The notes below the pieces were generated by a model, which worked only from the letters and a program-made list of their open reading frames with translations, was not told the DNA's origin and ran no database searches. A program made the translations under genes and the position numbers. From NCBI GenBank assembly GCA_040216735.1, contig JAVJOO010000004.1:371396-435395 (forward strand): 64,000 nt of DNA, written 5' to 3'. Position 1 is the stretch's first letter, and every line of letters begins with the position of its first letter. Shown piece after piece: positions 28,381-38,932 of this stretch. Origin of the DNA: Alphaproteobacteria bacterium (GTDB lineage: Bacteria; Pseudomonadota; Alphaproteobacteria; SHVP01).

Positions 28381-29526
28381 GTGCTCGGACATCGATTTTG
28401 CCGTTCCGCCAAATTGGCGGCGCCGATCCTGCTTGGCCTGATCGTGGCCCTTGGCGCCGTTGGCGGGGCCGTCGCCCAGGACGGCAATCCGATCTTTGCG
28501 GTGAGCGGCGTTGCGGTTGACGAGACCGCCGCCTCGGCATCGGCGGCACGCGACATCGCCCTGGCCGCCGGACAACGGCGCGCGGCCCAACGGGTGTTCC
28601 AGCGCCTCATCATTCGGGCGGATCAACGCGCCTTGCCGCCGATCGGCGACGACATCGTTGCGCGGCTCGTTCAGAACATCGAAGTGGCGGACGAGAAGAC
28701 ATCCTCGACGCGCTATCTCGCGACGCTCACGGTCGCGTTCAAGCCCGACTTAGTGCGCGACTACCTGCGCGCAGCGGGCTTGCGGTTTTCCGAAACCGTG
28801 AGTCGGCCGCGTTTAGTCTTGCCGGTATTCGAGGCTGCCGGTGCGATCAACCTGTGGGATCCGCCCAACGCTTGGCGCGATGCTTGGGAGGCACGGCCCG
28901 TGGACCCCGACACGGTTGTCCCGCTGGTCCTTCCGGAAGGCGACCTCCAGGACATCGGTTCGATCGGTCCGATCCAGGCGCTGGCTGCCGAAGCCAGGCC
29001 GATCCAGACGATCGCGGCGCGCTACCGGGTGCGCGACGTCGTGGTCGCCCATGCGACGCTGGTCCAGGATCTCGCGGCCAACCGTCCCATTGTTCACGTA
29101 TCGCTCCGCCATGTCGGGCCGACCAGCGGCGCGGTCAGCATCGAAACGTTTGTCGGCGAATCGCGCGACCGGGTGGACGCCCTCTTGGCCGAGGCCGTGC
29201 AACGCACCGTCGAACGCCTCGAGGACGAGTGGAAACGCGACAACTACCTGCGTTTCGACGAACCGGTACGCCTAAGCGCGAGCGTCGCCATTGGCACATT
29301 GTCGGACTGGCTGGAAATGCGCCGCCGGCTCGGCGGTGCCGCGGTGATTCAGAACGTCGAACTTGCCAGCATTACGCGGTCGGACGCGCAGGTCGTGATT
29401 CACTACCTTGGCGGCCCCGAGCAATTGGGGTTGGCGCTGGCGCAGCGCGATATCGATTTGGTGCAGGAAGATGGTTTTTGGATACTCCGCTTGTCCCGTC
29501 GTGCCGAGGCGTCCCGGACTCGGTAA
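28381..29526 (+). CDS. DUF2066 domain protein, exported
   Basis: This 381-residue protein matches the DUF2066 family, of unknown function, found next to purM and the hdaA region in alphaproteobacteria. From a GTG at 28381 it has a signal peptide (LAAPILLGLIVALGAVGGAVAQ), so it should be periplasmic. No catalytic motif is seen. Features include LAAGQRRAAQRVFQRLI near residue 65 and a C-terminal beta-rich part. The start is uncertain: no good ribosome binding site precedes it, and TTG codons at 28303 and 28306 are alternatives. Confidence 0.75.
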   Translation: MLGHRFCRSAKLAAPILLGLIVALGAVGGAVAQDGNPIFAVSGVAVDETAASASAARDIALAAGQRRAAQRVFQRLIIRADQRALPPIGDDIVARLVQNIEVADEKTSSTRYLATLTVAFKPDLVRDYLRAAGLRFSETVSRPRLVLPVFEAAGAINLWDPPNAWRDAWEARPVDPDTVVPLVLPEGDLQDIGSIGPIQALAAEARPIQTIAARYRVRDVVVAHATLVQDLAANRPIVHVSLRHVGPTSGAVSIETFVGESRDRVDALLAEAVQRTVERLEDEWKRDNYLRFDEPVRLSASVAIGTLSDWLEMRRRLGGAAVIQNVELASITRSDAQVVIHYLGGPEQLGLALAQRDIDLVQEDGFWILRLSRRAEASRTR

Positions 29527-29538
29527 GTCGCTGCCCCA

Positions 29539-30087
29539 ATGAAACGCCTCCCCAACATCATCACGTTGATGCGGATTCTTGCGGTCCCGGTCCTCATCTG
29601 GCTGGTGGTCGTCGACGACCTGCGCGTGGCGTTCTGGTTGTTCCTGGCGGCAGGGATTTCCGATGCCGTCGACGGCTTTATCGCCAAACGCTTCGATGCG
29701 GTTTCGGAGGTCGGGATCTACCTCGATCCCCTCGCCGACAAGGTGCTTCTTGTCGGCATGTTTGTGACTTTGGGGGCGGTCGATCTGATGCCGCCGTGGT
29801 TGGTGATCCTGGTCGTGTCGCGGGACATCCTGATCGTTGGCGGTATCTTGTTTTCGTTTGCCCTTTCGTTGCCGTTGACCCCCAAACCGTCGTTGCTCGG
29901 CAAGTTCAATACCTTCACGCAGATTTCACTCGTGGCCGCTGTGTTGGCTTGGCATGGCCTCCTCGTGCCCCTTGAGGTACTCGTCGCGGCCATGACCTAT
30001 GCCGTCGCTGCGGTAACGGCGTTGTCGGGGGGGCACTACATTTTGAAGTGGACCGGGACGGCCTTTCACGCAGAGACGCGGACCTGA
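29539..30087 (+). CDS. CDP-alcohol phosphatidyltransferase family protein
   Basis: The 182-residue membrane protein carries the family motif D-x2-D-G-x2-A-x10-G-x3-D-x3-D, with Asp42, Asp45, Asp63 and Asp67, which binds CDP-lipid and metal. Five or six hydrophobic helices surround it. The family includes PgsA and bacterial cardiolipin synthases of the eukaryotic type; which product is made here is not clear from sequence. It lies 12 bases after the DUF2066 gene and shares one base with hdaA (TGATG). Confidence 0.85.
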   Translation: MKRLPNIITLMRILAVPVLIWLVVVDDLRVAFWLFLAAGISDAVDGFIAKRFDAVSEVGIYLDPLADKVLLVGMFVTLGAVDLMPPWLVILVVSRDILIVGGILFSFALSLPLTPKPSLLGKFNTFTQISLVAAVLAWHGLLVPLEVLVAAMTYAVAAVTALSGGHYILKWTGTAFHAETRT

Positions 30088-30779
30088 TGGCGCCGGCCCA
30101 ACTCACTTTCGACTTACCGGTTCGCACCGCGCGCGGACGCGAAGACTTCTTCGTCGCACCGTGCAATCTGGAAGCTGTCGAGTGGATCGACCGGTGGCCG
30201 AATTGGTCTTCCCACGTTCTGGCTATTTACGGCCCCCCGGCCTGCGGTAAAACCCATTTAGCCCATGTCTGGCGCGCGCGAACGGGTGCCGCTACCGTTT
30301 CCACCGCCCAGCTCAACCGCGACCAGTTGCCACTAGGCCTCAGTGTTGGATTGGTTGTCGAACATGACGACCGACCCTTCGAGGAACTCGCCCTCCTTCA
30401 CATCCACAATGCCATTGCCCAAGCGGGTGGCTCGCTCTTGCTGATCGGAGAGACGCCGCCTGCGCGTTGGCCGGTTGCCTTACCCGATCTGCGATCGCGG
30501 TTGCGCGCGGCGACCGCCGTAGGGGTCGGCCGTCCGGACGACGAACTGCTCGCCGCCGTCCTCGCGAAATTGTTCGCCGACCGCCAACTGGCGATCGGGC
30601 CTGACGTGATTGCCTTTATGATGACTCGGCTGGAACGTTCGTTCGAGGCCGCCCGGCGAACGGTCGAGCGGCTCGATGCGATGGCGCTGGAAACCGGGCG
30701 GCGCGTGTCGGTTCGCTTGGCCTCGGACGTCCTAAACGCGGAAGATGAGGAGCCGAATTCCGGCGCAGATGGAGGATGA
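30087..30779 (+). CDS. hdaA: DnaA-related replication regulator HdaA (Hda family)
   Basis: Hda proteins work with the DNA clamp to make DnaA hydrolyse its ATP and so prevent re-initiation. The 230-residue protein has a clamp-binding-like N terminus QLTFDLP (residues 5-11), Walker A GPPACGKT (49-56) and a DnaA-like AAA+ fold with an RS-rich sensor region (RLERSFEAARRTVERLD). The Walker B region reads LVVEHDD. It lies before the polyphosphate genes as in other alphaproteobacteria. Confidence 0.88.
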   Translation: MAPAQLTFDLPVRTARGREDFFVAPCNLEAVEWIDRWPNWSSHVLAIYGPPACGKTHLAHVWRARTGAATVSTAQLNRDQLPLGLSVGLVVEHDDRPFEELALLHIHNAIAQAGGSLLLIGETPPARWPVALPDLRSRLRAATAVGVGRPDDELLAAVLAKLFADRQLAIGPDVIAFMMTRLERSFEAARRTVERLDAMALETGRRVSVRLASDVLNAEDEEPNSGADGG

Positions 30780-30781
30780 CA

Positions 30782-31228
30782 ATGATTATGAAGAATCTGG
30801 CTGCATGGCGCGGCGCGGCGTCGATCTGGATCGCCGCAACTACAAGTGCGTGGGCGCAAGCTGATATCATGGGCCGCTGGGTCCCGCCGGAACAGGATTC
30901 GGTGATCGAGGTCTATCCCTGCGGCGAGCAGGTCTGCGGCCGGATAACCCATCTGAATGAACCGTTGGCAGACGGAAAGCCAAAGGTCGACATCAACAAC
31001 CGAGACGAAACGTTGCGGAGCCGTCCGATCCTCGGCATGCAACTGCTCGAAGGTTTCGTCCAGAAGGGGCCCGGCGATTTCCGCGAGGGGCGGATCTACA
31101 ACCCCCGCGACGGCAAGCTCTACAAAGCCGTCATCACGCTCCTGGACGATGGCACGCTGAAGCTACGCGGCTACGTCGGCGTCCCAGCTTTGGGTAAAAC
31201 CCAAATCTGGAACCGGCCCTCCGACTAG
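30782..31228 (+). CDS. DUF2147 protein, exported
   Basis: The 148-residue protein has a signal peptide (cleavage likely after AWAQA) and the DUF2147 domain: GRWVPPEQDSVIEVYPCG, CGRITHL, RPILGMQLLEGF, and GRIYNPRDGKLYKAVI, ending LRGYVGVPALGKTQIW. The function of the family is unknown. The ATG at 30782 is preceded by GGAGG (30771-30775) at six bases, which decides against the ATG at 30776. It ends in the shared CTAG with sixA. Confidence 0.88.
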   Translation: MIMKNLAAWRGAASIWIAATTSAWAQADIMGRWVPPEQDSVIEVYPCGEQVCGRITHLNEPLADGKPKVDINNRDETLRSRPILGMQLLEGFVQKGPGDFREGRIYNPRDGKLYKAVITLLDDGTLKLRGYVGVPALGKTQIWNRPSD

Positions 31229-31749
31229 GCGGTCAGATCCCGCGGCCGAACGAACGCCGACAAGGTGAGGGGCGTCGTGGCGAGGCGGGGCCACGTCGCC
31301 TCGGGCGACGTCAGTACCGCCAGGGCGCCGGTTGGGAAATGCGCCAGGAGCTCCGGATACCCTTCGGACTGTAGTGCCGCGAGCGACAGCGCGAGGTCGT
31401 GGAGCCCCGGATTATGTCCGATCGCCATCACGCTTTCGGTCGCGGCGGGCGTTTCCGCGACCGCGCGCAGGATATCGGACGGCGCAGCCAAGTAGAGTTC
31501 GTCCAGGTAGCGTATCGTTGGCGCGTCGATGGGCCATTGTGCCGCGGTCCTCAAGATTTCGAGAGTCTCCCGCGTGCGTTGCGCCGTGGAACACAGAATA
31601 AGAGCGGGTTGCAAGGCGTGGTCGCGCAGGTATCGACCGATCGCAGCGGCGGCGCTTCGGCCGCGCCCATTGAGGGGACGGTCCCTATCGTCCAGTCCGC
31701 CGTCGCCGTGCGAAGACTTTGCATGACGCAACAGATACAGTGTGACCAT
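31225..31749 (-). CDS. sixA: SixA-like histidine phosphatase
   Basis: The 174-residue protein has the phosphohistidine motif LLRHAKSS (Arg8, His9) and the second histidine in IGHNPGLHDLA, as in SixA, which removes phosphate from histidine phosphotransfer proteins. It ends in the stop codon shared base-for-base with DUF2147 (CTAG). Broader roles as a general acid phosphatase are possible; its real substrate is not shown. Confidence 0.85.
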   Translation of the reverse strand: MVTLYLLRHAKSSHGDGGLDDRDRPLNGRGRSAAAAIGRYLRDHALQPALILCSTAQRTRETLEILRTAAQWPIDAPTIRYLDELYLAAPSDILRAVAETPAATESVMAIGHNPGLHDLALSLAALQSEGYPELLAHFPTGALAVLTSPEATWPRLATTPLTLSAFVRPRDLTA

Positions 31750-31854
31750 CTTGTGCCCTGAGTATGTGTCGATTATGACGGGGAAACGTCGCCCGCGTCA
31801 CCGGATTGTTATAGTCACGTGCAAAGGTCGGTTCTTACCTCCAAAGAACCGGAA

Positions 31855-34041
31855 ATGCATGAAATGGTCGAAAAAATCGTGGATCTAGGGACCGAAAAAA
31901 TCAACGCGCCCGAACCGGCCCTCGCGACTCTCCCGACCCGCTTCATCAACCGCGAACTGTCGTGGTTGGCGTTCAACAAGCGAGTCCTGGGCGAGGCCGA
32001 GAACCCCAATCACCCGTTGCTTGAACGACTTCGGTTTCTATCGATCTCGGCCAACAACCTCGACGAATTTTTCATGGTTCGTGTCGCTGGCCTACTCGGC
32101 CAGGTTGCCGCAGGGGTCGAGGAACTAAGCCAAGACGGGCGCACGCCTGCCGACCAGCTCCGCGACGTCTGGGCGGGTGCCGAGCGCTTGATGGCCGAAC
32201 AACAGCAGGTACTGCGCGAACTGTTGGCTGCGCTCGCGTCGAACGGAATCGACATCGCCCGACCGGACGATCTGACGGCGGACGACCGCGCGTGGCTGGA
32301 GAACCGTTTTCTTGAGCGTTACTTTCCTCTTCTGACCCCGCTCGCCATCGACCCCGCCCATCCGTTCCCGTTCCTGCCCAATCTCGGACTGGGATTGATG
32401 TTGCAGCTCAGACGAACTTCCGACGGTGGCTTGTTAAACGCGTTGGTACCGTTGCCGCGCCACTTGGAGCGTTTTGTCCCGCTGCCGCAAATCGACGGAA
32501 AAGCGAGGTTTATCGCCCTCGAGACCATTGTCGAATTGTTCCTGGGGCGTCTTTTTCCAGGCTACAGCCTCGAAGCGCGGGGCTGCTTTACGATCGTGCG
32601 CGATAGCGACCTTGAGGTCGAGGAGGAGGCGGAGGACCTCGTTCGTCTTTACGAGAGCGCGATCAAGCGGCGCCGGCGGGGCAGTGTGATCCGGCTCAAA
32701 GTGGACAGCCGGCTCCCCGAGGCCTTAATCCGTTTTCTCGCCCATGAACTTCGTCTTGAGGATCGATCCGTCATCGTCGTCGACGGATTGGTTGGCTTGG
32801 TCGACGTTCAGCAGTTGATTCTCTCTGAGCGCCGCGACCTTCTGTTTCCGCCGTTCCACGCCCGCTTCCCCGAACGAATCCGGGAATTTCGCGGCGACTG
32901 TTTCGCCGCGATCAGGCAAAAAGATATCGTCGTCCATCATCCCTACGAAAGCTTTGACGTCGTCGTGCAGTTCGTGCGCCAGGCGGCGCAGGACCCCGAT
33001 GTCGTTGCCATCAAGCAAACGCTCTACCGCACCAGCGACGATTCGCCCATCGTCCAGGCACTGATCGCCGCCGCCGAGTCGGGCAAGACCGTCACCGCGT
33101 TGGTCGAGCTCAAGGCTCGGTTCGACGAAGAGGCCAACATCAAGTGGGCCCGCGACATGGAACGGGCGGGCGTTCAGGTGGTGTACGGATTCGTCCAGCT
33201 CAAGACCCACGCCAAGGTGTCGCTTGTTGTGCGAAAGGAAGGGCAGGGGTTGCGCACCTATGTCCACTTCGGCACCGGCAACTACCACCCGCAAACCGCG
33301 CGCATTTATACCGATCTGTCGTTCTTCACTACCGATCCCGCGCTGTGTCGCGACGCCGCACTTTTGTTCAACTACCTCACCGGTTACGCGGCGCCGGTGT
33401 CGCTCGAAAAGTTGAAAATATCGCCTGCCCATTTGCGGCAAACGATCCTCGCCGTGATCGAGGACGAGATCGGCCACGCAACGGCCGGCCGCCCGGCGGC
33501 GATCTGGGTAAAGCTGAACGCGTTGGTCGACGCCGAAACGATCGATGCGCTCTACCGAGCGTCGCAAGCCGGCGTCGAAGTAATGTTGATCGTCCGCGGG
33601 ATCTGTTGCTTACGGCCCGGTATTCCGGGGCTCTCGGAGAATATTCGCGTCCGCAGCATCATCGGTCGCTTCTTGGAGCATTCGCGGATTCTCTGTGCCG
33701 GCGGTGGCCAGGGGCTCCCCTCAGCCGGCGCGCGCGTCTTCATCAGTTCCGCCGACTGGATGCCGCGGAACTTCGATCGGCGGGTTGAATCCCTGGTACC
33801 GATCGAGAATCCGACCGTGCACGAACAAATCATGGGTCAAATCATGATTGCCAACTTGAAAGACAACCAACAGGCGTGGGAACTCCAGACCGACGATTCG
33901 TACCGGCGCGTTGAGGACCAAGACGACGAGCCGTTTGCCGCCCATACTTATTTCATGACTAACCCGTCGCTCTCCGGGCGGGGCAAGGCGCTGCGCGCCG
34001 ACAGCTTGCCACGGCTCGTTCTCGACGATGGGGATACATGA
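31855..34041 (+). CDS. ppk1: Polyphosphate kinase 1
   Basis: Ppk1 makes polyphosphate from ATP. From the ATG at 31855 it has 728 residues. The family pattern is clear: [56 protein letters not shown] (the histidine that is phosphorylated) and [13 protein letters not shown] at 31819 would add 12 residues. It overlaps the ppx start by four bases (ATGA), so synthesis and breakdown of polyphosphate are coupled in one transcript. Confidence 0.96.
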   Translation: MHEMVEKIVDLGTEKINAPEPALATLPTRFINRELSWLAFNKRVLGEAENPNHPLLERLRFLSISANNLDEFFMVRVAGLLGQVAAGVEELSQDGRTPADQLRDVWAGAERLMAEQQQVLRELLAALASNGIDIARPDDLTADDRAWLENRFLERYFPLLTPLAIDPAHPFPFLPNLGLGLMLQLRRTSDGGLLNALVPLPRHLERFVPLPQIDGKARFIALETIVELFLGRLFPGYSLEARGCFTIVRDSDLEVEEEAEDLVRLYESAIKRRRRGSVIRLKVDSRLPEALIRFLAHELRLEDRSVIVVDGLVGLVDVQQLILSERRDLLFPPFHARFPERIREFRGDCFAAIRQKDIVVHHPYESFDVVVQFVRQAAQDPDVVAIKQTLYRTSDDSPIVQALIAAAESGKTVTALVELKARFDEEANIKWARDMERAGVQVVYGFVQLKTHAKVSLVVRKEGQGLRTYVHFGTGNYHPQTARIYTDLSFFTTDPALCRDAALLFNYLTGYAAPVSLEKLKISPAHLRQTILAVIEDEIGHATAGRPAAIWVKLNALVDAETIDALYRASQAGVEVMLIVRGICCLRPGIPGLSENIRVRSIIGRFLEHSRILCAGGGQGLPSAGARVFISSADWMPRNFDRRVESLVPIENPTVHEQIMGQIMIANLKDNQQAWELQTDDSYRRVEDQDDEPFAAHTYFMTNPSLSGRGKALRADSLPRLVLDDGDT

Positions 34042-35534
34042 ACCTAGCCACCCGTTTCCCGGTTGTTCCCGGTGCAGCCGACCGCAAGCCCTTTGCGGTT
34101 GTCGATATCGGATCAAATTCCGTGCGGATGGTGGTCTACGAATCGCTCAAGCGCGCGGCACTGCCGATCTTCAATGAAAAGGTCCTGTGCGGACTGGGGC
34201 GCGGCGTGCGCGAAAACGGCCGGCTCGACCCCGAGGCGGCGGAACTCACACTTCATACGCTGCGCCGGTATGCAGCGCTCGCCGAAGCGATGGGGGTTGG
34301 CGCATTAGAGGCCGTCGGGACGGCAGCAATTCGAGATTCCGCCGATGGGGCGGCGTTCATCACCCGTGTCCGCGAGCAGTGCGGGATTGATGTTCGCGTC
34401 TTGAGTGGGAACGAAGAGGGTTATTATTCCGCCCTCGGAGTCGCGGCGGCGATTCCAAGTGCCCATGGGGTGGTTGGCGACCTGGGCGGTGGTAGCCTCG
34501 AACTCGTCGGTCTCGATCATGGAAAGCCCGGCGACTCGACAACCCTGCCTTTAGGCGCGTTGCAGTTCGACGGTCGGATGCCGGCGGCGGCACACGTCGA
34601 TTCGGTCATGGGACAGGTGCCTAACCTCGCCGCGTGGCAGGGGCGGACGCTCTATTGCGTCGGCGGGGTGTGGCGGACTTTGGCGCGGGTTCACATTCGT
34701 CAACGCCAAGTGCCGCTCCGGATCGTCCACGAATACCGGGTCAAGGCCCGGGAGTTCGCCGATTTTTCCCGCCTGCTCTCCAACATGAGTGCTGGGTCTC
34801 TGGCGGCGCTGGAGGGGGTTCCTACCAAGCGTGCCGCGGCGGTGCCGGTCGGCGCACTGGTTTTGGAGCGGTTGATTGCGGCGCTCAAACCGGTGGATGT
34901 TATTTTTTGCGGCTATGGCCTTCGAGAGGGGCTCGTTCAAAGCCATCTTGCACCCGACGAACGGCAACGCGATCCCTTCTTGGCATTTTGCGAAGACGAG
35001 GCCAGCCGGAGTTTACGCTTTGCCGCCCACGTCGATGAAGTTATGGCGTGGCTCGAGCCAGTATTGGGTGTGCCCGACGAAAGCGCGGCGCGATTGCGGC
35101 GGGGCGCCGTTCTGCTCAGCGAATTGGCGTGGCGTGGGCACCCCGATTACCGCGCAGAGCAGGCCCTGGTGCGAATTCTCCATGCGCCGTTTGTCGGTAT
35201 CGGCCATCGCGGCCGCGCACTAGTTGCGCTCGCGGTTTACGAACGCTACCGCGGCGATCCGAACTTCGTTATGGCGGGGGAAGCCGGAAAATTGCTCGAC
35301 GAACGCGAGACCGAACGGGCCATGACGCTGGGCAAGATACTGAACCTTGCCCATACGTTGAGCGGGGGGGCGCCGGGGCTTCTGCCCCGCACCCGGCTTG
35401 AGTTGTTGAATGGCGGATTGCATCTCACCCTGCCGAAAGAATTGGCGGATTTCGCCGGCGAGGTCGTACAGAAACGCCACAACGGGCTCGCCCGCCATCT
35501 CGGCGTCGAGCCGGTGACAGCGACCGCGGACTAA
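34038..35534 (+). CDS. ppx: Exopolyphosphatase/pppGpp phosphohydrolase family
   Basis: The 498-residue protein has the ASKHA-type phosphate loops [15 protein letters not shown] and [15 protein letters not shown], and the ETGTAAIRD-like VGTAAIRDS with [15 protein letters not shown] in between; the C-terminal half includes an HD-like helical domain. It degrades polyphosphate or pppGpp. It follows ppk1 with a four-base overlap and meets rnd head-on with interlocked stop codons at 35531-35534. Confidence 0.94.
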   Translation: MNLATRFPVVPGAADRKPFAVVDIGSNSVRMVVYESLKRAALPIFNEKVLCGLGRGVRENGRLDPEAAELTLHTLRRYAALAEAMGVGALEAVGTAAIRDSADGAAFITRVREQCGIDVRVLSGNEEGYYSALGVAAAIPSAHGVVGDLGGGSLELVGLDHGKPGDSTTLPLGALQFDGRMPAAAHVDSVMGQVPNLAAWQGRTLYCVGGVWRTLARVHIRQRQVPLRIVHEYRVKAREFADFSRLLSNMSAGSLAALEGVPTKRAAAVPVGALVLERLIAALKPVDVIFCGYGLREGLVQSHLAPDERQRDPFLAFCEDEASRSLRFAAHVDEVMAWLEPVLGVPDESAARLRRGAVLLSELAWRGHPDYRAEQALVRILHAPFVGIGHRGRALVALAVYERYRGDPNFVMAGEAGKLLDERETERAMTLGKILNLAHTLSGGAPGLLPRTRLELLNGGLHLTLPKELADFAGEVVQKRHNGLARHLGVEPVTATAD

Positions 35535-36685
35535 CCCGCGACGTCGATCAACTTGACCTTGCGACCCATGGCGGCGAGCGCGATCTCGCCGTGTTTCAGC
35601 CGCAAGGCATCGGCACCAAACACGTCGCGCCGCCAGCCCTGCAGAGCGGCGACATCGGCCTCGTCGTCGGCGGCGATTTCTTCGAGATCGCTGACATTGG
35701 CGATCAGCTTCTGCGCGACCTCGTGGTCCTCGCATTTCATGCGCAGCAAAACCTTAAGCAACTCGACCAGCGGACCAATTCCCTGTGGCTTCTGGCCGCG
35801 CCCGGCGACATCGGGGAGTTCTTCCTTCGGGATAGCAAGGCCGCGGGCAACCGCAGCAATAATGGCGTCGCCCCGGGCACCTTCGGCGATCCCGCGTGGA
35901 AACCCGCGAATAGCGCCTAGCGCCTCGCGAGTTTTGGGCGGGTGGGCGGCAATCTCCAACAGAGCCTCGTCGCGGATTATCCGGTTCCGCGGCACATCGC
36001 GCAGTTGCGCCTCTTCCTCGCGCCAAGCCGCGACTTCTTGTAGAACCGCGACCATGCGCGGTTTGGGGTTGCGTAGCTTGAGCCGCCGCCAGGTATTGCG
36101 CGGATCGACTTCATAGGTACGCCGGTCGGTCAGGATCGCCATTTCCTCCGCCAACCAGTGCCGCCGTCCGTTCTTCTCAAGCATCCCCGATAGCTTTTCG
36201 TAAACCGGGCGCAGGTGGATGACATCGTCCAGCGCATAGCCGACCTGACGGTCGGTCAGGGGCCGTCGCGCCCAATCGGTGAACCGCGAATGCTTGTCGA
36301 TATGGGCGCCGGCAAGGCGCGAGGCGAGGGTATCGTAAGCCACCGAGTCGCCGAAGCCGCAGACCATCGCCGCGACCTGACTGTCGAAGATGGGGTGGGG
36401 GACCTCGCCGCTCATGTGGTGGAAGATTTCCAGATCCTGACGGGCAGCGTGGAAAACCTTGAGGACGTCGGGGTTGGCGAGCAGCGCAAACAGTGGCGCG
36501 AGATCGATGTCGGGCGCCAACGGGTCGATGGCGACGGCTTCGTCTGGACCGGCGATTTGCACCAGGCAAAGTTTGGCCCAATACGTGCTCTCGCGCATGA
36601 ACTCGGTGTCTACGGTGACATAGGCGTCTTTGGCCAACCGGGCACACAGCGCGGCGACTTCATCGGTGGTGGTCAGCATCGTCAT
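35531..36685 (-). CDS. rnd: Ribonuclease D
   Basis: RNase D trims the 3' ends of tRNA precursors and other RNAs. The DEDD-type exonuclease residues are in [19 protein letters not shown] and [13 protein letters not shown] (all in the first 190 residues), followed by HRDC-like helical domains. The start at 36685 gives 384 residues; an ATG two codons later is possible. It is divergent from aspS, with 115 bases between starts. Confidence 0.93.
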   Translation of the reverse strand: MTMLTTTDEVAALCARLAKDAYVTVDTEFMRESTYWAKLCLVQIAGPDEAVAIDPLAPDIDLAPLFALLANPDVLKVFHAARQDLEIFHHMSGEVPHPIFDSQVAAMVCGFGDSVAYDTLASRLAGAHIDKHSRFTDWARRPLTDRQVGYALDDVIHLRPVYEKLSGMLEKNGRRHWLAEEMAILTDRRTYEVDPRNTWRRLKLRNPKPRMVAVLQEVAAWREEEAQLRDVPRNRIIRDEALLEIAAHPPKTREALGAIRGFPRGIAEGARGDAIIAAVARGLAIPKEELPDVAGRGQKPQGIGPLVELLKVLLRMKCEDHEVAQKLIANVSDLEEIAADDEADVAALQGWRRDVFGADALRLKHGEIALAAMGRKVKLIDVAG

Positions 36686-36734
36686 AGGGGCTGTATACAC
36701 GATCCGCGCGTTTGCCGCAGCGAAGTGCCTTGGC

Positions 36735-36764
36735 TTGACAAGCTGGCGGGGTCGTGCCCATTTT
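36735..36764 (+). promoter_or_regulatory. Possible aspS promoter
   Basis: A perfect TTGACA at 36735-36740 lies 61 bases before aspS; the best -10 match is CATTTT at 36759-36764 with an 18-base spacer, which is weak. Confidence 0.3.
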
Positions 36765-36800
36765 CGCGCGCATTTTCCCCCGAAATCTGCCGGAATCATC

Positions 36801-38597
36801 ATGAAGAGTATCTATCGGAGCCATACCTGCGGCGATCTCACCGAGGCGAGCGTGGGGGAGACGGCAACGTTGTCCGGCTGGGTGCACCGCAAGCGCGACC
36901 ATGGCAACCTCCTTTTTGTCGATCTGCGGGACCACTATGGCTTGACCCAGTGCGTCATCGAGACCGGGACCGAGGCATTCGCGGTGCTCGAACGGGTCCG
37001 CCCCGAAAGTGTCATCACCGTGGCCGGTCCGGTCGTCGCCCGCAGCGAAGACACGGTCAACGCGGCATTGCCCACCGGCCATGTCGAATTGCGTATCGAG
37101 CGCATCGAGGTTCTCTCGGCCGCCGATGAACTGCCGCTCCAGGTCTTTGGCGACCAGGTCTATCCCGAGGATACGCGTCTGCGGTACCGCTTCCTCGATC
37201 TGCGGCGGGAAAAACTGCACGACAACCTGATGCTGCGTTCGCGTGTGTTCGCCGGCGTCCGGCGACTGATGAACGAACAGGGTTTCACCGAGTTTCAGAC
37301 GCCAATCTTGACGGCGAGTTCGCCCGAGGGCGCTCGCGACTTCCTCGTTCCGAGCCGATTGCACCCCGGGAAGTTCTACGCGTTGCCGCAGGCGCCGCAG
37401 CAGTTCAAGCAGCTCGTCATGGTGGCAGGCTTTGACCGCTATTTCCAAATCGCGCCGTGCTTTCGCGACGAAGACCCGCGCGCGGATCGATCGCCGGGCG
37501 AGTTCTATCAACTCGACCTAGAGATGTCCTTCGTCGAACAGGACGACGTGTTCACGGCGATCGAACCGGTGGTTCAGGGCGTTTTCTCGGAGTTTGGGAC
37601 GTGGCAGGTGGACCCGGCGCCGTTCCGGCGCATTCCCCACGCCGACGCCATGCTCAAATACGGCATCGACAAGCCCGATCTGCGCAACCCCATCGAAATC
37701 TCGGACGTCACCGAGGCGTTCCGTGGATCGAGTTTCAAAATATTCGCGGGCGCGATCGAAAAAGGCGCGGTCGTTCGAGCGATCCCGGCCCCGGGGGCGG
37801 CGACTCAGCCGCGCAGCTTCTTCGACAAAATGAACGAGTGGGCGCGTGCTGACCAAGGCGCAGCCGGTTTGGGCTACATCGTCTTCGAAGGCGGCGAGGC
37901 CAAGGGCCCGATCGCCAAGAATCTGGACGCCGAGAGAACCAAGAAAATACGTGAGCTTTCAGGCGTAAGTGACGGCGATGCCGTATTTTTTTCCTGCGAC
38001 AAAGCGCCGGGTGCCGCCGCCCTCGCCGGGGCCGCACGGATCCGATTGGGGCACGATCTCGACCTCCTGGAGCGGGACGCCTTTCGCTTTTGCTGGATTA
38101 CCGACTTCCCACTCTACGAATACGACGCCGAGGCCAAGAAGGTCGAGTTCGCGCACAACCCGTTCTCCATGCCCAAGGGCGGCCTGGACGCCTTGGCGGC
38201 CGAGGATCCGTTGACGATCCGCAGCAACCAGTACGACCTCGTTTGCAACGGCCACGAACTGGCCAGCGGCGCGATCCGCAACCACCGGCCCGACGTGATG
38301 GTGAAGGCGTTCGAGATCGCCGGCTACAGCGCAGAAGAGGTTCAGAAACGCTTCGGCGGCCTCTACAACGCGTTTCATTACGGCGCGCCGCCCCATGGCG
38401 GCATGGCCTTCGGAATGGAGCGTATCGTGATGCTGCTGGCGGACGAGACAAACCTGCGCGAGGTGACCCTGTTCCCGATGAACCAGCGGGCCGAAGACCT
38501 GATGATGGGCGCGCCGTCCGAAGCGGCCCTGGCGCATTTGCGCGAACTATCGGTGCGCGTGGTTCTGCCGGAACCGAAAAAAGACGCCGGAAACTAG
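36801..38597 (+). CDS. aspS: Aspartate-tRNA ligase
   Basis: AspRS charges tRNA with aspartate. The start at 36801 gives 598 residues beginning with the OB-fold anticodon domain ([24 protein letters not shown]). Class II motif 2 is [25 protein letters not shown]-like sequence near 210-235, the bacterial insertion domain lies in the middle, and motif 3 is [13 protein letters not shown] near 545. The in-frame stretch upstream of 36801 is antisense to rnd. Confidence 0.97.
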   Translation: MKSIYRSHTCGDLTEASVGETATLSGWVHRKRDHGNLLFVDLRDHYGLTQCVIETGTEAFAVLERVRPESVITVAGPVVARSEDTVNAALPTGHVELRIERIEVLSAADELPLQVFGDQVYPEDTRLRYRFLDLRREKLHDNLMLRSRVFAGVRRLMNEQGFTEFQTPILTASSPEGARDFLVPSRLHPGKFYALPQAPQQFKQLVMVAGFDRYFQIAPCFRDEDPRADRSPGEFYQLDLEMSFVEQDDVFTAIEPVVQGVFSEFGTWQVDPAPFRRIPHADAMLKYGIDKPDLRNPIEISDVTEAFRGSSFKIFAGAIEKGAVVRAIPAPGAATQPRSFFDKMNEWARADQGAAGLGYIVFEGGEAKGPIAKNLDAERTKKIRELSGVSDGDAVFFSCDKAPGAAALAGAARIRLGHDLDLLERDAFRFCWITDFPLYEYDAEAKKVEFAHNPFSMPKGGLDALAAEDPLTIRSNQYDLVCNGHELASGAIRNHRPDVMVKAFEIAGYSAEEVQKRFGGLYNAFHYGAPPHGGMAFGMERIVMLLADETNLREVTLFPMNQRAEDLMMGAPSEAALAHLRELSVRVVLPEPKKDAGN

Positions 38598-38642
38598 GAA
38601 AACGGTGCCGCCAAGCGTGGGCCAAGGCGACGTCTTCTCCGT

Positions 38643-38903
38643 CTAGCCCTGCTTTGTCGGGGCGTGTTCGGCCGGCGCGTCGCCAATGCGGCGGAGGGCG
38701 CTGCGCACCTGGCGAAGCATGTCCGGCTCGCCGCCATCCATGCCTTCCTCGGCGGCGACCTGTAGCTCGCGCGCATCGGCCTCCCAACGCGCCAGGACGT
38801 CCCGTTTCTGTACTTCGGTCAGGAAGGTCGCCTCCAGAACCTCGCCGGGTTCGTTGAACACCGACGTCGGGCTGTGGAGAGCGTCGTGCAGTTTGCTGGA
38901 CAT
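38643..38903 (-). CDS. Small conserved protein of 86 residues
   Basis: This acidic protein (start MSSKLHDAL) contains VFNEPGEVLEATFLTEVQKRDVLARW followed by ELQVAAEEGMDGGEP, a pattern I recognise from small proteins coded near universal stress proteins in proteobacteria, but no function is known. AGGAAA lies seven bases before the ATG. It follows the universal stress protein by 29 bases on the same strand, so both are likely on one mRNA. Confidence 0.75.
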   Translation of the reverse strand: MSSKLHDALHSPTSVFNEPGEVLEATFLTEVQKRDVLARWEADARELQVAAEEGMDGGEPDMLRQVRSALRRIGDAPAEHAPTKQG

Positions 38904-38932
38904 AGATCTGTTTCCTCTCAGCGTTGATTTGC

